A stretch of 64,000 nucleotides of DNA from an uncultured Aquimarina sp. (GTDB lineage: Bacteria; Bacteroidota; Bacteroidia; Flavobacteriales; Flavobacteriaceae), in assembly GCA_947498455.1 (NCBI GenBank), contig CANMKK010000011.1, positions 1 to 64,000 of the forward strand. Direction: 5' to 3'. A model generated the notes under the pieces. It had not been told where the DNA came from, did not search any database, and saw only the letters and a list, made by a program, of their open reading frames with translations. A program made the position numbers and the translations under genes. Below are positions 41,901 through 48,872 of this stretch, piece by piece. Position 1 is the first letter of the stretch; each line of letters opens with the position of its first letter.

Positions 41901-42040
41901 CAGTAGGTCGCGTCCGCTCTGGAAAGCGCAGTAATGGAAATCGATTAAAACAGATGCACGCCAAAGCGAAACAGTTACAAAAAAAACACCCCAGAAGCAA
42001 ATATAGCACCCTATTAAAGAGGGCTGCCAAAATGATATAA
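38954..42040 (+). CDS. polyvalent protein: LPD1 metallopeptidase-like plus transglutaminase-like domain, basic membrane tail
   Basis: The 1028-residue protein opens with a domain (about 20-290) that matches LPD1 (large polyvalent protein domain 1): SLALGARGSGQALAHYEP, VINLTKTKG, and HEFAHAID with the zinc motif at 149-153. A transglutaminase/cysteine-peptidase-like domain follows (about 340-450) with a plausible Cys396-His429-Asp445 triad. After an acidic linker (about 490-650) come strongly Arg/Lys-rich stretches, a transmembrane helix near 913-932, and a basic tail. LPD proteins are known from phages and plasmids and are thought to enter the host with the DNA. A virion-borne role is inferred. 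Confidence 0.75.
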   Translation: MHFDIDTYNPMEAIGKIEDAGKLVEGGGIDRYWKRHPISLDFKKLFNDTISNDWLYDSNLALKHFNLRSIEFGNWMNQKDRANFLYSSSLSLHHLALIYDLKDDQIGLNGKLSLALGARGSGQALAHYEPLKRSVINLTKTKGVGSLAHEFAHAIDNIISFYTGGKVQKWVSGGDSIRKGYSTTIAKKGNYFEKQFEELFNILYYTKEGKKTDFNTDISKLPDYWNQRNEVFARTFEVYTFYKLKEQGMKNQFLAKSSYANERYPSIDLVLKASRHIDNIIKRGFNLMKRNKALSGLVTVSGYDGFRKTLKKHADLEDTLNNMQRIALRDTPQVKELATSLQGNTVAETAQNIWNYLRANTRYKLDQNGIEELRTPVRSLVDGKKGITDPSFGIDCDDYTILISALLLNLNIRHEYRVTAYKEIGKFQHIYPVAFDSLGNHFVIDVVPEIPRFNYEAKPIIDLKTIPMELHELSGVGDELPNSVLEEQKHELLEELNQPFSLSGIDDENDDILEDSFLSGFAEVETEEEAEIVLNGRDDINLLIDRGLLAEVNKSKVALEKELRNPTALSQTINVRRELALIKTVMQRWNNEDAREAAIQNAINSGSSYSNFYKALQVSINHFENESLQGIDDEELDEPIYLAKVDMTNVQFDDLLDDENPELSGLGDLGRRRRRRGFFKRIWRKVKKVGKKVIKAVKKFSPSHILIRAAIRLVLKINLFKIASRLIYGYLTETQAKERGMDLNQWRKVVRAKNRLEKFYVKRMGGKASKFRKAIVSGRARKKTGVRLSGTDDLGVVVTTTAAAGTTAASGFIVFAKKILKFVKLDKLFKKVVDKIKKKRRGGDSNQATTNTIEPNTVSTVKFEDTNPHFNEQSTSFNTRSMNNNPAIPTPTPVGFKSKVIAFFKKHKKKIIGSGIVVVLAIIGVLFWQKSKKKKKRSLAGVKAAKTRARNRKRALNGVSVRRSGNTPKRRTSPKTLKIASGTVGRVRSGKRSNGNRLKQMHAKAKQLQKKHPRSKYSTLLKRAAKMI

Positions 42041-42075
42041 CAATCTTATTATTAATTATAAAACCCAAATAAATT

Positions 42076-42870
42076 ATGGATAACATGAATGAATTTGATG
42101 AATTCGAAAACGATGAAATTATTTTAAACGGATTCGGAGAACTTGGAGAATTAGGAGAAATCGACGACCTAGATGATGATGACGATGATGATGACGATGA
42201 TGATGATTTAGAAGGTGTTGACGAATTAGGTCGTTACAGAGGTAGACGAAGAGGAAGAAGCAGACGTTTTAGACGTAGAGGAAGACCCAGAGGGAGAAGA
42301 AGTATAAGAAGGGCTATTAAAAATGAAATGGGGGCATCCCGTTTTCGTAGGCATTTTTTGGATAGATTACATAAATTACCTTCACATATCCAAAAATCAT
42401 TATCAAGCGGAAAGGCTCAGATTTCAGATGCACCTTACTATGCTACCTCAGAGTTAAAAGGTACTAGATCAGAATTGATTAGACTTAGTATTCCCGAAGA
42501 ATTGGGGCTTACTAATATCGACAATGGTAAGCTAAATAAAGACCGCTATTTGACCTTATCAGGAATCCGTCTTTTATATGACAAAGATTCCATTGATGGG
42601 GCATTTACAGACCCTTTTCCTGCGGATTTATTAAATGGAGAATGGGAACTAGAACTCAACGGACAAAAAATATTCGAAAAACAACCTATCAGACGGTTTT
42701 TTGATGGATTCTACGGATATAATACAGGTAAACCATTTGGTTTATACGTACTGAATAATCCCAAAATAATTGCCCCACAAACTCCTGTTGAATTTAACGT
42801 GAACCTCCCTAAAGAAGTTCAGGGATATTTAAAAGTATTTCTCGAAGGTACTTCTGTGTATGGTAATTAA
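42076..42870 (+). CDS. Asp-tract/Arg-rich protein with beta domain, candidate major capsid protein
   Basis: The 264-residue protein has an acidic start with twelve consecutive Asp (33-44), an Arg-rich stretch (53-79, 17 Arg of 27), and a C-terminal beta-rich domain (about 125-264) with SGIRLLYDKDSI, NGEWELELNGQKIF and PVEFNVNLP. Jelly-roll capsid proteins with a basic arm look like this, but I do not recognise a specific family. A strong hairpin follows directly (42888-42917), as often seen behind highly expressed capsid genes. A scaffolding or DNA-binding protein is the alternative. Confidence 0.55.
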   Translation: MDNMNEFDEFENDEIILNGFGELGELGEIDDLDDDDDDDDDDDDLEGVDELGRYRGRRRGRSRRFRRRGRPRGRRSIRRAIKNEMGASRFRRHFLDRLHKLPSHIQKSLSSGKAQISDAPYYATSELKGTRSELIRLSIPEELGLTNIDNGKLNKDRYLTLSGIRLLYDKDSIDGAFTDPFPADLLNGEWELELNGQKIFEKQPIRRFFDGFYGYNTGKPFGLYVLNNPKIIAPQTPVEFNVNLPKEVQGYLKVFLEGTSVYGN

Positions 42871-42887
42871 CCAATCTATTTTGTAAG

Positions 42888-42921
42888 CATTGCAGCCTGA
42901 ATATATGGGCTGCAATGTTTA
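42888..42921 (+). terminator. hairpin behind the capsid candidate
   Basis: CATTGCAGCC (42888-42897) pairs with GGCTGCAATG (42908-42917), with TTTA after it. The operon continues, so this is probably a partial terminator or mRNA 3' end stabiliser. Confidence 0.6.
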
Positions 42922-42945
42922 GTAACTTATTAAAACATTAAACGA

Positions 42946-43320
42946 ATGCCAGATTATAGCAGCCTATTAAAAGCACAATTAGTAACCTTGTTAGAAGAAA
43001 GGGATACAGAAATTGAAGAAAAAAACCAACAGATTACCACATTGCAAACAGAAGTAAAAACGCTTCGAAATCAGCTTAATCCTGTAACCAAGCCAAGCAC
43101 TAATAATGCTCTAATAGTTTCAGAAAAAATAGATCAAAACATCATTACAAGTGCTATAGACAGGCTTGTTGAGGGAATTTTGTCCCTTCCCGACGAAGTA
43201 AAGCAAGAACTCCCTTTTATACTTCGTACCACAGCAACAGGAATACAGGCATATACTACGGTATTATATGGAGCATCAACAGGTATACAAGCACAAAACG
43301 GTGGGATAGGCGAAGAATAA
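42946..43320 (+). CDS. coiled-coil protein with C-terminal hydrophobic segment
   Basis: In this 124-residue protein, residues 3-45 form a clear coiled coil (LLEERDTEIEEKNQQITTLQ). A linker and a C-terminal half with helical and Gly/Ala-rich character follow (LRTTATGIQAYTTVLYGAST). No family is recognised. It lies between the capsid candidate and three small beta-rich genes. Confidence 0.6.
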   Translation: MPDYSSLLKAQLVTLLEERDTEIEEKNQQITTLQTEVKTLRNQLNPVTKPSTNNALIVSEKIDQNIITSAIDRLVEGILSLPDEVKQELPFILRTTATGIQAYTTVLYGASTGIQAQNGGIGEE

Positions 43321-43349
43321 AGACAATGCGACAAACATAAAAAAACACG

Positions 43350-43730
43350 ATGCAAAAGAAAATTCAACTTATAGAAAAACTAATTACCACACCTGATAGT
43401 TTAGTGCGTATCTCTGAGGACTTGGATAGAAATTACAGAAGGTTAACGGGTATTGCCATACTTCATAATATTGGAGATAAGCACACGCTACGGTCTTTTA
43501 CAATTGATAGTGTAGAGATATTTCCAAAAAACTTTGAAGTAGCATTTTTACAAAGTAATGCATACGTTGCTCCAAAAGATCGTTTTTTTCCATTACAAGA
43601 AATAGCAGACGGTAAAAAAATAGAAATCGATTTTCAAGATGTGCAAGTTTTTAGTAAGAATGTAAACAGAGATGGTACAAACGCATATCCTTATACTTTA
43701 AAAATCTATTTAGAATTAAGCAATGGTTAA
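43350..43730 (+). CDS. small beta-rich protein, candidate minor capsid protein
   Basis: The 126-residue protein consists mainly of alternating hydrophobic beta-strand segments (LRSFTIDSVEIFPKNFEVAF, RFFPLQEIADGKKIEIDFQD, PYTLKIYLELSNG) after a helical start. Size and pattern would suit a single jelly roll, but this is inference. It overlaps the next gene by 8 bases. Confidence 0.55.
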   Translation: MQKKIQLIEKLITTPDSLVRISEDLDRNYRRLTGIAILHNIGDKHTLRSFTIDSVEIFPKNFEVAFLQSNAYVAPKDRFFPLQEIADGKKIEIDFQDVQVFSKNVNRDGTNAYPYTLKIYLELSNG

Positions 43731-44055
43731 ATCAAAAATGATACAAGTATTTGGCGAATCCCTAAAGCCTAAACAGCGTAAAAGTTTTCGATATAAACTG
43801 AATGGTAAAGGAAGAAAAGTAACGGGAATTCTACATAGTAACAACGCCGAATTATCCGTAAGCTTTCATAATGAAACTGAATTAGAGATAAACAGTTTAG
43901 AAACCCTATTGACAGATAGTTTAGAGTTGCCCCCCGCAAAACGCATTATCACATGGGAACAAGATTTAAAAGACTGTTCATTTATAAGTGGGATCATAAA
44001 AAACCTATCTCCAAACAATGAAAATATTAACCTATACTTAATTCTAGATCAATGA
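43723..44055 (+). CDS. small beta-rich protein, candidate virion component
   Basis: The 110-residue protein is predicted mostly beta (KSFRYKLNGKGRKVTGILHS, NAELSVSFHNETELEINS, NENINLYLILDQ). The start at 43723 overlaps the preceding gene; an alternative ATG lies at 43738. The stop overlaps the next ATG by four bases (ATGA), so expression ratios are probably tied. No family is recognised. Confidence 0.55.
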   Translation: MVKSKMIQVFGESLKPKQRKSFRYKLNGKGRKVTGILHSNNAELSVSFHNETELEINSLETLLTDSLELPPAKRIITWEQDLKDCSFISGIIKNLSPNNENINLYLILDQ

Positions 44056-44381
44056 AAAGCAATGATAATTTATTATGTCATATAGTGGCTACCGATGAAA
44101 TGCTAAAAGGATTAAGCCCTAAATATAAGACGGACGAGATTGTACATAACCCTTCACGAATCAATGTAGCAGCAAATGAAGTTATCTATTTACACTTTTT
44201 TCATTGTGATTCAACTGATTTTAATATAGAGATTGCAACTCCAACTTTTATACAACAACTGACCCCTAAGAACACTTTTAATGGTAGTAATAATACAATC
44301 ATTAGAGCTATCGGAAATGTGAATTTTAAAGCGACACAAGACAGCAATTTTTATGTACAATTTTTAAAAATATACTACTAG
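44052..44381 (+). CDS. small beta-rich protein, candidate virion component
   Basis: The 109-residue, strand-rich protein (NVAANEVIYLHFFHCDSTDF, VNFKATQDSNFYVQFLKIYY) is the third of three overlapping genes of nearly equal size (126, 110 and 109 residues). Sequence similarity among them is too weak to call paralogues by eye. It is followed without a gap by the next gene. Confidence 0.55.
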   Translation: MKSNDNLLCHIVATDEMLKGLSPKYKTDEIVHNPSRINVAANEVIYLHFFHCDSTDFNIEIATPTFIQQLTPKNTFNGSNNTIIRAIGNVNFKATQDSNFYVQFLKIYY

Positions 44382-45281
44382 ATGAAACGAGTTAAAAACT
44401 ATATAGCACCTGACCTAGCTAAGAAAAAAATTGCGCGCTATAAATACTGGTCGATCAAGGATGAAACAGGAATTACCATTACATCATCCGAGGACACACA
44501 AGAAGGGCGCAGTTTTGCTGATCTACTAGATAAAATCATAGTGGATAATGTTGATGCAGAAATACAAGTTAAGTTTGGCACAAACGAACAGTCAAGCCGT
44601 CAAAATACACCTATTTTTATTCGTGTCAATGAAGCTATAGAATGGATTGAGCCAGAAGAAGAAGAAACCATAAAAATTAACGGTGTACCTCATAGATTAG
44701 ATAAAAACGGGAATGTAAATATCAATTTAAAAGCTCCGCAGACAGAAACTACAACAATAGAATCTCCTAATGATATTATCCGTCAGGAAATGGAATTACA
44801 ATTAGAAGGATTACGCAAAGAAAATCAGCTAAAAGAAGAACGTTTCCAATCAGAATTACATAACAAATTAGCAGAGCAAACCTTGCAGTTTAAAGAAATG
44901 ATGCTTACGGATCGGGAAAGTCGAATAGCGGAACGAGAGCAAACACTAGCACAACAGGAAGCTATTTTCGAAGAAAAACAAAAGGAAATGGGCGAAACTA
45001 TTAAGGGGTATGCAAAACATGTTCCTAGTCTATTAGGGGGCTTATTTAAAGAATGGATAAAGAAAGGAGACAGTAGTAGCAAAACATCTTTAGGAAAAAC
45101 TGAGCAACCAAAAAAAGAACGTAGAAAAGTAAACTTTGAATTTGCCGAAGAAACAGAAAATGAACCAATAGCAAATGTAGCTTCAGAGCCAGAAATCGAA
45201 GAGGATGAAATCGATATTGAAGAAATAGACACTACAGAAAATATAGAATCACAAATACAACCAGAAAATGAAAACATATAA
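44382..45281 (+). CDS. long coiled-coil protein with acidic tail
   Basis: The 299-residue protein has an N-terminal mixed domain (1-130) containing IKINGVPHRLDKNGNVNINL. A long coiled coil (about 130-215, Glu/Gln/Arg rich), a short amphipathic segment (HVPSLLGGLFKEWIKKG), a basic patch and a very acidic C-terminus (about 250-299) follow. Rod-like scaffold, spike stalk or assembly factor are possible. It overlaps the next gene by 14 bases. Confidence 0.6.
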   Translation: MKRVKNYIAPDLAKKKIARYKYWSIKDETGITITSSEDTQEGRSFADLLDKIIVDNVDAEIQVKFGTNEQSSRQNTPIFIRVNEAIEWIEPEEEETIKINGVPHRLDKNGNVNINLKAPQTETTTIESPNDIIRQEMELQLEGLRKENQLKEERFQSELHNKLAEQTLQFKEMMLTDRESRIAEREQTLAQQEAIFEEKQKEMGETIKGYAKHVPSLLGGLFKEWIKKGDSSSKTSLGKTEQPKKERRKVNFEFAEETENEPIANVASEPEIEEDEIDIEEIDTTENIESQIQPENENI

Positions 45282-45519
45282 AATCACTTTTGATGTAAAG
45301 GCAGAAAACGAAGGGCAGCTAACAGAGAAATTACAGGCATTCCAAGATTTACAGGACTATCTACAACATGACGATCTAATAAGTTCTGTAAATGTAATTG
45401 TTGAGAATCCAGAAATTATAGAATTTGTAAAAGAGGTTGTTCCGGAGGAAGGTAAAGAACTGTCTTTAACGGATTATATCCTCATTGCCAAAAAAGCATT
45501 TGAACGATTTAGCGATTAA
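45268..45519 (+). CDS. small acidic protein, unknown
   Basis: The 83-residue protein has a beta-alpha-beta look (YKITFDVKAENEGQLTEKLQ, ISSVNVIVENPEIIEFVKEV) with an acidic helical C-terminus. Its start lies inside the end of the coiled-coil gene, so the two are coupled. No family is recognised. Confidence 0.55.
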   Translation: MKTYKITFDVKAENEGQLTEKLQAFQDLQDYLQHDDLISSVNVIVENPEIIEFVKEVVPEEGKELSLTDYILIAKKAFERFSD

Positions 45520-45555
45520 CATCATTATCCATTAAAAACTAAAATTAAAAATAGT

Positions 45556-45966
45556 ATGAATCCTTTAATACTGGCAAGCCTAGCCAATGGGGCAAAAAAT
45601 ATTCTTTCTAATAGAAAAGTACAAATAGCGATACTGGTTATTATCCTGTATTGGGTATTCAAAAAAAAAATAGCTAAAGCCATACACAGATACCGCCAAA
45701 ATAAGTTTGATAAAAATGAAGGTGACAGCATTAACCAATTAGCACAGCAATATCGTGCTGCTGCCAATCGCTCTGGTATTTCTTGGCTCATTGATTTAGA
45801 TGGTACAAATACCAAAGAAATAGAAATATTAGCGCACCAGACTAAAGGAAGGTTACAACAAGTAGCCAATGCATATAAACTAAAATTTGAAGAATCCCTT
45901 ACTGATCGAATGCGAAAAGAGTTAAGTGCTTCTGATTTTCAAAACTGGTGGAATATTGTTACCTAA
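45556..45966 (+). CDS. membrane protein with an annexin-like repeat
   Basis: The 136-residue protein has a transmembrane helix at about 20-36 followed by a basic patch. Residues about 80-135 (DGTNTKEIEILAHQTKGR, LQQVANAYKLKFEESLTD, ASDFQNWW) follow the annexin-repeat pattern: GT-[DN]-x-x-x-I-x-x-[IL]-L...I-x-x-x-Y-x-x-x-[FY]-x-x-S-L...F. A single repeat in a phage-like operon is unusual. The match is by eye. Confidence 0.5.
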   Translation: MNPLILASLANGAKNILSNRKVQIAILVIILYWVFKKKIAKAIHRYRQNKFDKNEGDSINQLAQQYRAAANRSGISWLIDLDGTNTKEIEILAHQTKGRLQQVANAYKLKFEESLTDRMRKELSASDFQNWWNIVT

Positions 45967-45975
45967 TAATATCTT

Positions 45976-46575
45976 ATGAAAATATCTTTTAAACCTACCC
46001 CTTTGGGAAAATTTATCCTAATAACCGTAACCCTCATCGTTGCGGTTATTCTTTATAAAAAACGTACAACCCTAAAATCTTTAACCTTGAATACTATAAA
46101 TTATCTAAAAGAAAAAACATGGGATATTGTCTCAGATCGTAGAATTAATACTTTGCATCCTACCATTCGTGCACAGGTCAAAGAATTCATAATTAGAGTA
46201 GAAAAAGAACTAGGAATCAAACTACGAGTAACTTCTGCGTTTAGAACTTGGGAAGAACAAAGTAAATTATATGCTCAGGGAAGATCTTTTCCTGGTAAAG
46301 TAGTAACCCATGCCAAAGCGGGAGAAAGTTACCATAACTACGGACTTGCTTTTGATGTTGTAGAAATCAAAAACGGTCAGGCAATCTGGAAGAATCCAAA
46401 TTGGCAGAAAATAGGAGAATTTGGTAAAAAAATTGGTTTCTCGTGGGGTGGAGATTGGAAAGGTAGAAAAAGAGATAAACCACATTTTCATAATAATTTT
46501 GGAAAACACCATACACAACTAGCAGTGCTGTATAAATCAGGGAAACGAAACGGAAATTATGTAACAATTGTTTAG
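45976..46575 (+). CDS. membrane-anchored M15 D,D-/L,D-peptidase (endolysin type)
   Basis: The 199-residue protein has an N-terminal transmembrane helix (about 12-28). Its peptidase M15 (VanY/endolysin) domain includes TSAFRTWEEQSKLYAQGR, then His120 and Asp127 in YHNYGLAFDV, and PHFH with His170/His172. These are the SxHxxGxAxD and HxH zinc ligands. It cleaves peptidoglycan cross-links or stems, either for host lysis or for entry as a virion enzyme. It lies 9 bases after the annexin-like gene and 3 bases before a spanin-like gene. Confidence 0.88.
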   Translation: MKISFKPTPLGKFILITVTLIVAVILYKKRTTLKSLTLNTINYLKEKTWDIVSDRRINTLHPTIRAQVKEFIIRVEKELGIKLRVTSAFRTWEEQSKLYAQGRSFPGKVVTHAKAGESYHNYGLAFDVVEIKNGQAIWKNPNWQKIGEFGKKIGFSWGGDWKGRKRDKPHFHNNFGKHHTQLAVLYKSGKRNGNYVTIV

Positions 46576-46578
46576 GTT

Positions 46579-47067
46579 ATGAACACCATCATCAAGTTAC
46601 TAAACAACAAATGGTTTTATATTTCTGTAATCCTCATTTTGTTGTTTGTTTTGTTTTCAGGAATAAGAGAACCTAGAACATTAGTTACCACAATAACCAA
46701 AACTGATACTGTTTATATAAATAGACCTTATAAAAAGATTGTTATAAAAGAGATTATAAAACCTCAGAAAGTATATGTATACAAAAGAGATACTGTATTT
46801 AGGGAAAAAATTATTCATGATACATTATTTACTGCCTTACTACTTAAAGACAATAAGGCTAAAATACATACACTTACTCCTCTAGGAATTCCAAATATAA
46901 ATGAGTATACACTACCAGATTTTAACGCCCTTACAATCGATTATAAGGGCAGATTAGATATAAAGCCTACTAAACACCCTAACCGTAAAAGAACTTGGAA
47001 TACAATAAAACATGTCGGTATTTTTGTTGGAGGTGTATTAATTGGGTCACAATTGAATAAATCTTAG
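46579..47067 (+). CDS. spanin-like / lysis accessory membrane protein
   Basis: The 162-residue protein has an N-terminal transmembrane helix (about 11-27). A periplasmic stretch with repeated DTVYI / RDTVF / HDTLF segments is typical of small proteins next to endolysins in Bacteroidota prophages, and a hydrophobic C-terminus (VGIFVGGVLIGSQ) follows. Its place after the M15 endolysin suggests an Rz-like or holin function. It is the last gene of the structural operon. Confidence 0.55.
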   Translation: MNTIIKLLNNKWFYISVILILLFVLFSGIREPRTLVTTITKTDTVYINRPYKKIVIKEIIKPQKVYVYKRDTVFREKIIHDTLFTALLLKDNKAKIHTLTPLGIPNINEYTLPDFNALTIDYKGRLDIKPTKHPNRKRTWNTIKHVGIFVGGVLIGSQLNKS

Positions 47068-47279
47068 TTGAATGGTAATACCATATTAAAATTATGGGTA
47101 TTCATTAGTTTTAAACCACTAACTAACAATTGATTAACTATTCTACTCTTGTTTTTATAAATAAAACTTTAACTATTTGACGTTTTCGGCTAAAATATAG
47201 GTAAAAATTATGCGGATATTCCCGCACTTTTAATTAAAAAAGCCGCAAAATTACGTTTAATTTAGCTGAAATTTGACAG

Positions 47280-47309
47280 CAAATCTAAGTAAATATTTAC
47301 TTAGATTTG
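47280..47309. repeat. perfect 30 bp palindrome
   Basis: The 15-base arm CAAATCTAAGTAAAT (47280-47294) is followed at once by its exact inverse (47295-47309) in the 47068-47381 gap. There is no loop, GC clamp or T run, so it is not a typical terminator. It may be an operator, a cruciform, or a recombination or packaging signal. Short GC-rich half-repeats (TGCGG/CCGCA) lie about 70 bases upstream. Confidence 0.75.
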
Positions 47310-47381
47310 ATCTGTAAATCAATCAATTACAAATATATTTTTTCACTCAAAAATTAAATAAATTTATAAGAACCAATTATT

Positions 47382-47558
47382 ATGAAATCAAACCACTTTT
47401 TTCTTAAAGCTATTTTTTTAACTTTATCCTTGACTCTACTTAACAGTTGTGTAACAAAGGAAGTAAATGAAGAAATAGGAGTAAATGACCAAGAAAAGTT
47501 TCAAATTGAAAAGGAAGACATTCAAATCCCTGGGGAGGACGGAGATCAAGACGAATAG
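47382..47558 (+). CDS. small lipoprotein
   Basis: The 58-residue protein has a textbook lipoprotein signal (MKSNHFFLKAIFLTLSLTLL then NSC) and a short acidic mature part. It overlaps the upstream extension of the next ORF in another frame. The strong signal peptide makes this frame the better candidate, which pushes the next gene's start to 47590. A phage-encoded lipoprotein might act in superinfection exclusion; that is speculation. Confidence 0.5.
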   Translation: MKSNHFFLKAIFLTLSLTLLNSCVTKEVNEEIGVNDQEKFQIEKEDIQIPGEDGDQDE

Positions 47559-47589
47559 TAAAACTAAAATTAACTTAATAATATTTATT

Positions 47590-48162
47590 ATGACATTTGG
47601 TGCAATAATTGCCGCTATTGCACCTTTTTTACATGTTCCTTTTGATAGAGGGTCTACTGAACGAATATTTGGTTTCAAAAACGCAAGAATCTTTTTATAT
47701 TCTTTAGGAATGCCCTTAACAATTTGGTTAGGTGCATTAATAATGTCATTTACTGCAAACTTTATTGAAATAAGATCGGTATATAAAGTACAACGATATA
47801 TATCAATAGTTTTTCTTTCTGTTGCCTTTTATTATTTATTGTGGACTTTTACTGCTTCATCTACTAGAGATTGGAATCCAATAATTTATTACACAATGGC
47901 TTTAGGTATTTCAATATCAATAGCTATCTTAATTAATAAGTATTTAAAATCGATTTCGGAAGCATCCAAAAAGTATTATAAAATATCTGATAGTATTCCT
48001 CTTTTAGATAAAAGAGTGAAGACAGTTAATGATATAGCCAAAATAATGCCTTCGGATAATAAGGATATTGTTACATATAAGGCAATGGTTGATATTACAG
48101 GAGATAATTTAAACGATGTTATTTCAGAAATTAAAAAAGGAGTGGCAAATGAAAAAAAATAA
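47590..48162 (+). CDS. membrane protein, unknown
   Basis: The protein has 190 residues from the ATG at 47590; the frame stays open to 47485 (225 residues), but that part overlaps the lipoprotein gene. Four hydrophobic segments occupy about two thirds of it, followed by a soluble C-terminal helix pair (SIPLLDKRVKTVNDIAKIMP). The next gene starts inside its end. No family is recognised; it is probably an accessory gene of the element. Confidence 0.55.
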   Translation: MTFGAIIAAIAPFLHVPFDRGSTERIFGFKNARIFLYSLGMPLTIWLGALIMSFTANFIEIRSVYKVQRYISIVFLSVAFYYLLWTFTASSTRDWNPIIYYTMALGISISIAILINKYLKSISEASKKYYKISDSIPLLDKRVKTVNDIAKIMPSDNKDIVTYKAMVDITGDNLNDVISEIKKGVANEKK

Positions 48163-48355
48163 TTCATCACTTCCTAGTAGAAAAGAATTACTCAAAAAGC
48201 TTGAAAAAGAATTTGAAGAATCGGAAACTTTACAATGGTTTATAGAAGTAGAGATAATAAGGTTGACAAGGGAAGGCGGTGATACTAGCTACGAGGAATT
48301 AAAAAGAATTGCAAAAATTTCAGAGGAGAAGATTAATAGCTTGAATAAAAAATAA
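48149..48355 (+). CDS. small charged protein, unknown
   Basis: The 68-residue helical protein is rich in Glu/Lys (SRKELLKKLEKEFEESETLQ). The ATG at 48149 is preferred over the one at 48116, which would overlap the upstream gene by 47 bases. It overlaps the upstream stop by 14 bases and converges with the repressor gene. Confidence 0.5.
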   Translation: MKKNNSSLPSRKELLKKLEKEFEESETLQWFIEVEIIRLTREGGDTSYEELKRIAKISEEKINSLNKK

Positions 48356-48374
48356 TATATTGTTACCTCCTAAA

Positions 48375-48872
48375 TCAATTTTGTTTCCCTTCTAATTCAT
48401 TTAGATAATTTGTAATAACTCTAAAAAAATCTTTATCTTTTACTAGGTTCATTATCTTTTTCGAAGCAAATAAATTAATTTCTTTACCTATAAAATGTTT
48501 AAAAGCGTTTTTTATTTCCTCATCATTAACTAATAAATTAAGTAAATTATCTTTTAAAATGTCCTCATCATTTTGCACATCAGTAGATAAATTATGAGCC
48601 GTATTCGATTTATTTTTATCAATTTTTTCATTCTTTTCAATTGTTTCTTTTTCTCCTATTCCTTTAATAAGCCAATCAAGATTTACATTAGGATAATAAG
48701 CGATAAATTTCGTAATGTTATCTTCCGTAATCCCGCTTTTACTTTCTAAAACCCCTCTAGTCATTCCAGTTTCCTTATAGAATTTATATTTTGTGATACC
48801 CTTATACCTTATAAACTCAGTGATTCGATCTTTAATACTCGACATTTTTTGTGTATTTATTTTTTTAGTCAA
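48375..48872 (-). CDS. phage-type XRE/CI-like repressor
   Basis: The 165-residue protein (156 if the ATG at 48845, MSSIKDRITEF, is used) has an N-terminal helix-turn-helix (KDRITEFIRYKGITKYKFYK, MTRGVLESKSGITEDNITKF, YPNVNLDWLIKGIG). This form is very common in prophage regulators of Bacteroidota. A low-complexity linker and a C-terminal helical domain, probably for dimerisation, follow. It is the only leftward gene inside the element apart from the integrase, and two palindromes lie at its 5' end. Confidence 0.75.
   Translation of the reverse strand: MTKKINTQKMSSIKDRITEFIRYKGITKYKFYKETGMTRGVLESKSGITEDNITKFIAYYPNVNLDWLIKGIGEKETIEKNEKIDKNKSNTAHNLSTDVQNDEDILKDNLLNLLVNDEEIKNAFKHFIGKEINLFASKKIMNLVKDKDFFRVITNYLNELEGKQN

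Noticed and set aside
41491-42030. 179-codon antisense frame
   Set aside because: It lies fully opposite the Lys/Arg-rich end of the polyvalent protein gene; its composition is what the complement of such codons gives.
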